A DNA stretch of 64,000 bases, taken from Climacteris rufus (Eukaryota > Chordata > Aves > Passeriformes > Climacteridae). A program made the position numbers and the translations under genes. This document shows positions 62,970 to 64,000 of the stretch, one piece after another. The stretch spans positions 161,704-225,703 of the forward strand of contig VZRZ01003209.1 in NCBI GenBank assembly GCA_013398175.1. The letters are read 5' to 3'. The notes beneath the pieces were generated by a model that saw only the letters and a program-made list of their open reading frames with translations, was not told where the DNA came from and made no database searches. The first letter of the stretch is position 1. Each line of letters begins with the position of its first letter.

Positions 62970-63297
62970 TGTGGTGTTCTAGCGTCCGCGAGAATGAAAG
63001 GCTACACAGAGGGCTCTTCTCTGGGATAACAGCCTATTTATTATAAATCCAGTGTTGCATTATGAGGATCCAGGGAGGAAGTCCAGAGACATCCAGGTGG
63101 CTGGAGTAACTCAGAAGAAAGAGTCCGAGGAAGCCCTGCAGGGCTCTTTTAGAGGGAAGTGGGACCGGGAAACACCCAATGGAAAACCACGTAGTTCAAA
63201 GCAACCAGTGGAGGGGAGAGCCTCCCAGGGCACAGCCATATACGGGACCTAAGGTATGGATACATGCAACACAAGAGAAATATGGGGTTTCACCACA
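62970..63297 (-). mobile_element. Solo LTR, ERVK/alpha-like, minus strand (328 bp)
   Basis: The + strand ends are TGTGGTGTTC and GTTTCACCACA, a perfect 7-bp terminal inverted repeat. On the minus strand there is a CCATTGGGTG box (near 63177), a TATA-like CTCTAAAAGAG (63144-63154), and TTATAATAAATAGG, where TATA-like and AATAAA (63037-63042) sequences overlap, then about 67 bp of U5. The compact promoter and poly(A) layout recalls the LTR at 30.1 kb. The flanks CCCAGG and GCTCAG do not form a clean duplication, so the exact limits or the integrity of one end are uncertain. Confidence 0.72.
63037..63042 (-). terminator. LTR poly(A) signal AATAAA (minus strand)
   Basis: TTTATT on +, read as AATAAATAGGCTG on -, about 67 bp before the CA end of the LTR. 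Confidence 0.6.
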
Positions 63298-63960
63298 GCT
63301 CAGGTAGAGAGTTCAGATATTGGAGGGATAAGGTTGAGGGCATTGCCTTGGCTTTCTTCCCACTAGTCCAGAAGCTCCATAGCATGAGCTTCTGCCAATT
63401 ACACTGCTACACTTTGTTTTGTCTTACACATGTGAAAATAGATGAACGAAGTCCTGTGTAAAACACTACTAAGGCTTTGTGTTAGTGCAATTCAAAATGA
63501 AAAAAAAATGTACTGCAGGAATAAAATTATATAGAATGTACAAGTGTTTTTAAAAGGAATCAGGATGCTTCTGTCTTTTAAAAATCATTTATTTTAAATC
63601 ACCAGTTTTCAATATTTTGCCATTTTATTCCAATTGAAGATGAAAATAAAACCATAAAAAATTCACATTTCAAAGGAATATAATTGTCAAAATTCTTGTA
63701 CTTTTCTATTTCTACTTTTCTTAATGACTAAGAAAGTTACAAGAAAGACAATTTAAATTAAAAATTACACACAGGCTAAGCTTCCCCAAACATACCTCAG
63801 CTTCATATATAAACTGTTACATTTTTGAAAATTAATATAATCTAAGAACAATAGCAATAATTGACATATTATATATTTTGCATTCTAAACAACAGTGATT
63901 TTTTTCCATGTACAGAAATTTATAGAATTTCTGTGGAGTTTCTTGTAAATCTGCTTTGGA
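63298..63960. other. AT-rich intergenic block
   Basis: Nothing recognised. Confidence 0.55.
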
Positions 63961-64000
63961 TTTTTCTTGGTGGTGTTTTTTGGTTGGTTTTTTTTTTTTT
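63961..64000. repeat. T/G-rich tract running off the window end
   Basis: T runs with GG and GGTT units ending in T13 at the window edge. Same type as the other T/G tracts. Confidence 0.7.

Overview
This window looks like nuclear DNA from a bird, most likely a passerine. It carries several CR1 LINE 3' ends, a SINE whose head derives from tRNA-Ile and whose tail is a CR1 3' end (the structure I know as TguSINE1 from zebra finch), and many avian-type solo LTRs. The background is AT-rich and non-coding on both strands. I found no protein-coding gene, no functional RNA gene, no CRISPR array and no bacterial operon structure. The ORFs present are chance ORFs, antisense shadows of repeats, or low-complexity artefacts. 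The only coding remnant I trust is the decayed C-terminal end of CR1 ORF2, seen in two copies. I read the window as a gene desert or a very long intron.

Layout: 0-5.2 kb is plain intergenic DNA. At 5.2-6.2 kb there is a CR1 on + with its ORF2 pseudogene and 3' end. A solo LTR lies at 10.70-11.37 kb with a 6-bp target-site duplication (TSD). A CR1 at 20.97-22.09 kb is split by a 666-bp LTR-like insertion flanked by a perfect 5-bp TSD. A short LTR-like element follows at 23.6-23.9 kb. At 25.2-25.6 kb a CR1 on - and a tRNA-Ile SINE on + lie head to head. An orphan CR1-type tail is at 29.2 kb. A 338-bp solo LTR on - with a 6-bp TSD is at 30.1-30.45 kb. At 37.86-38.94 kb a CR1 lacking its 3' end abuts a GC-rich LTR fragment that is also truncated at the junction. 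Solo LTRs follow at 53.6-53.95 kb (4-bp TSD), 56.72-57.80 kb (5-bp TSD, ERVL-like ends) and 62.97-63.30 kb (minus strand, TSD unresolved). A CR1 on - lies at 60.62-61.05 kb. Between them are T/G- or A/C-rich simple tracts, a 31-nt poly(A), a 24-bp tandem duplication and a near-perfect palindrome built from GATTCAA/TTGAATC heptamers at 58.5 kb.

The elements relate to each other by mechanism and age rather than as a gene system. The CR1 3' end is the recognition site for the CR1 reverse transcriptase, and the SINE carries the same end, so it was probably mobilised by CR1. LTR insertion into a CR1 copy gives a relative age. All ERV traces are solo LTRs or fragments, with TSDs of 4, 5 and 6 bp, so several ERV lineages inserted here and lost their internal regions by LTR-LTR recombination. 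Family names are from memory; boundaries marked by TSDs were read directly from the sequence. I found no convincing undescribed system. The best candidates for a second look are the heptamer palindrome, the 38.31 kb junction, the SINE/CR1 pair, and a few unique blocks that may be conserved non-coding elements.
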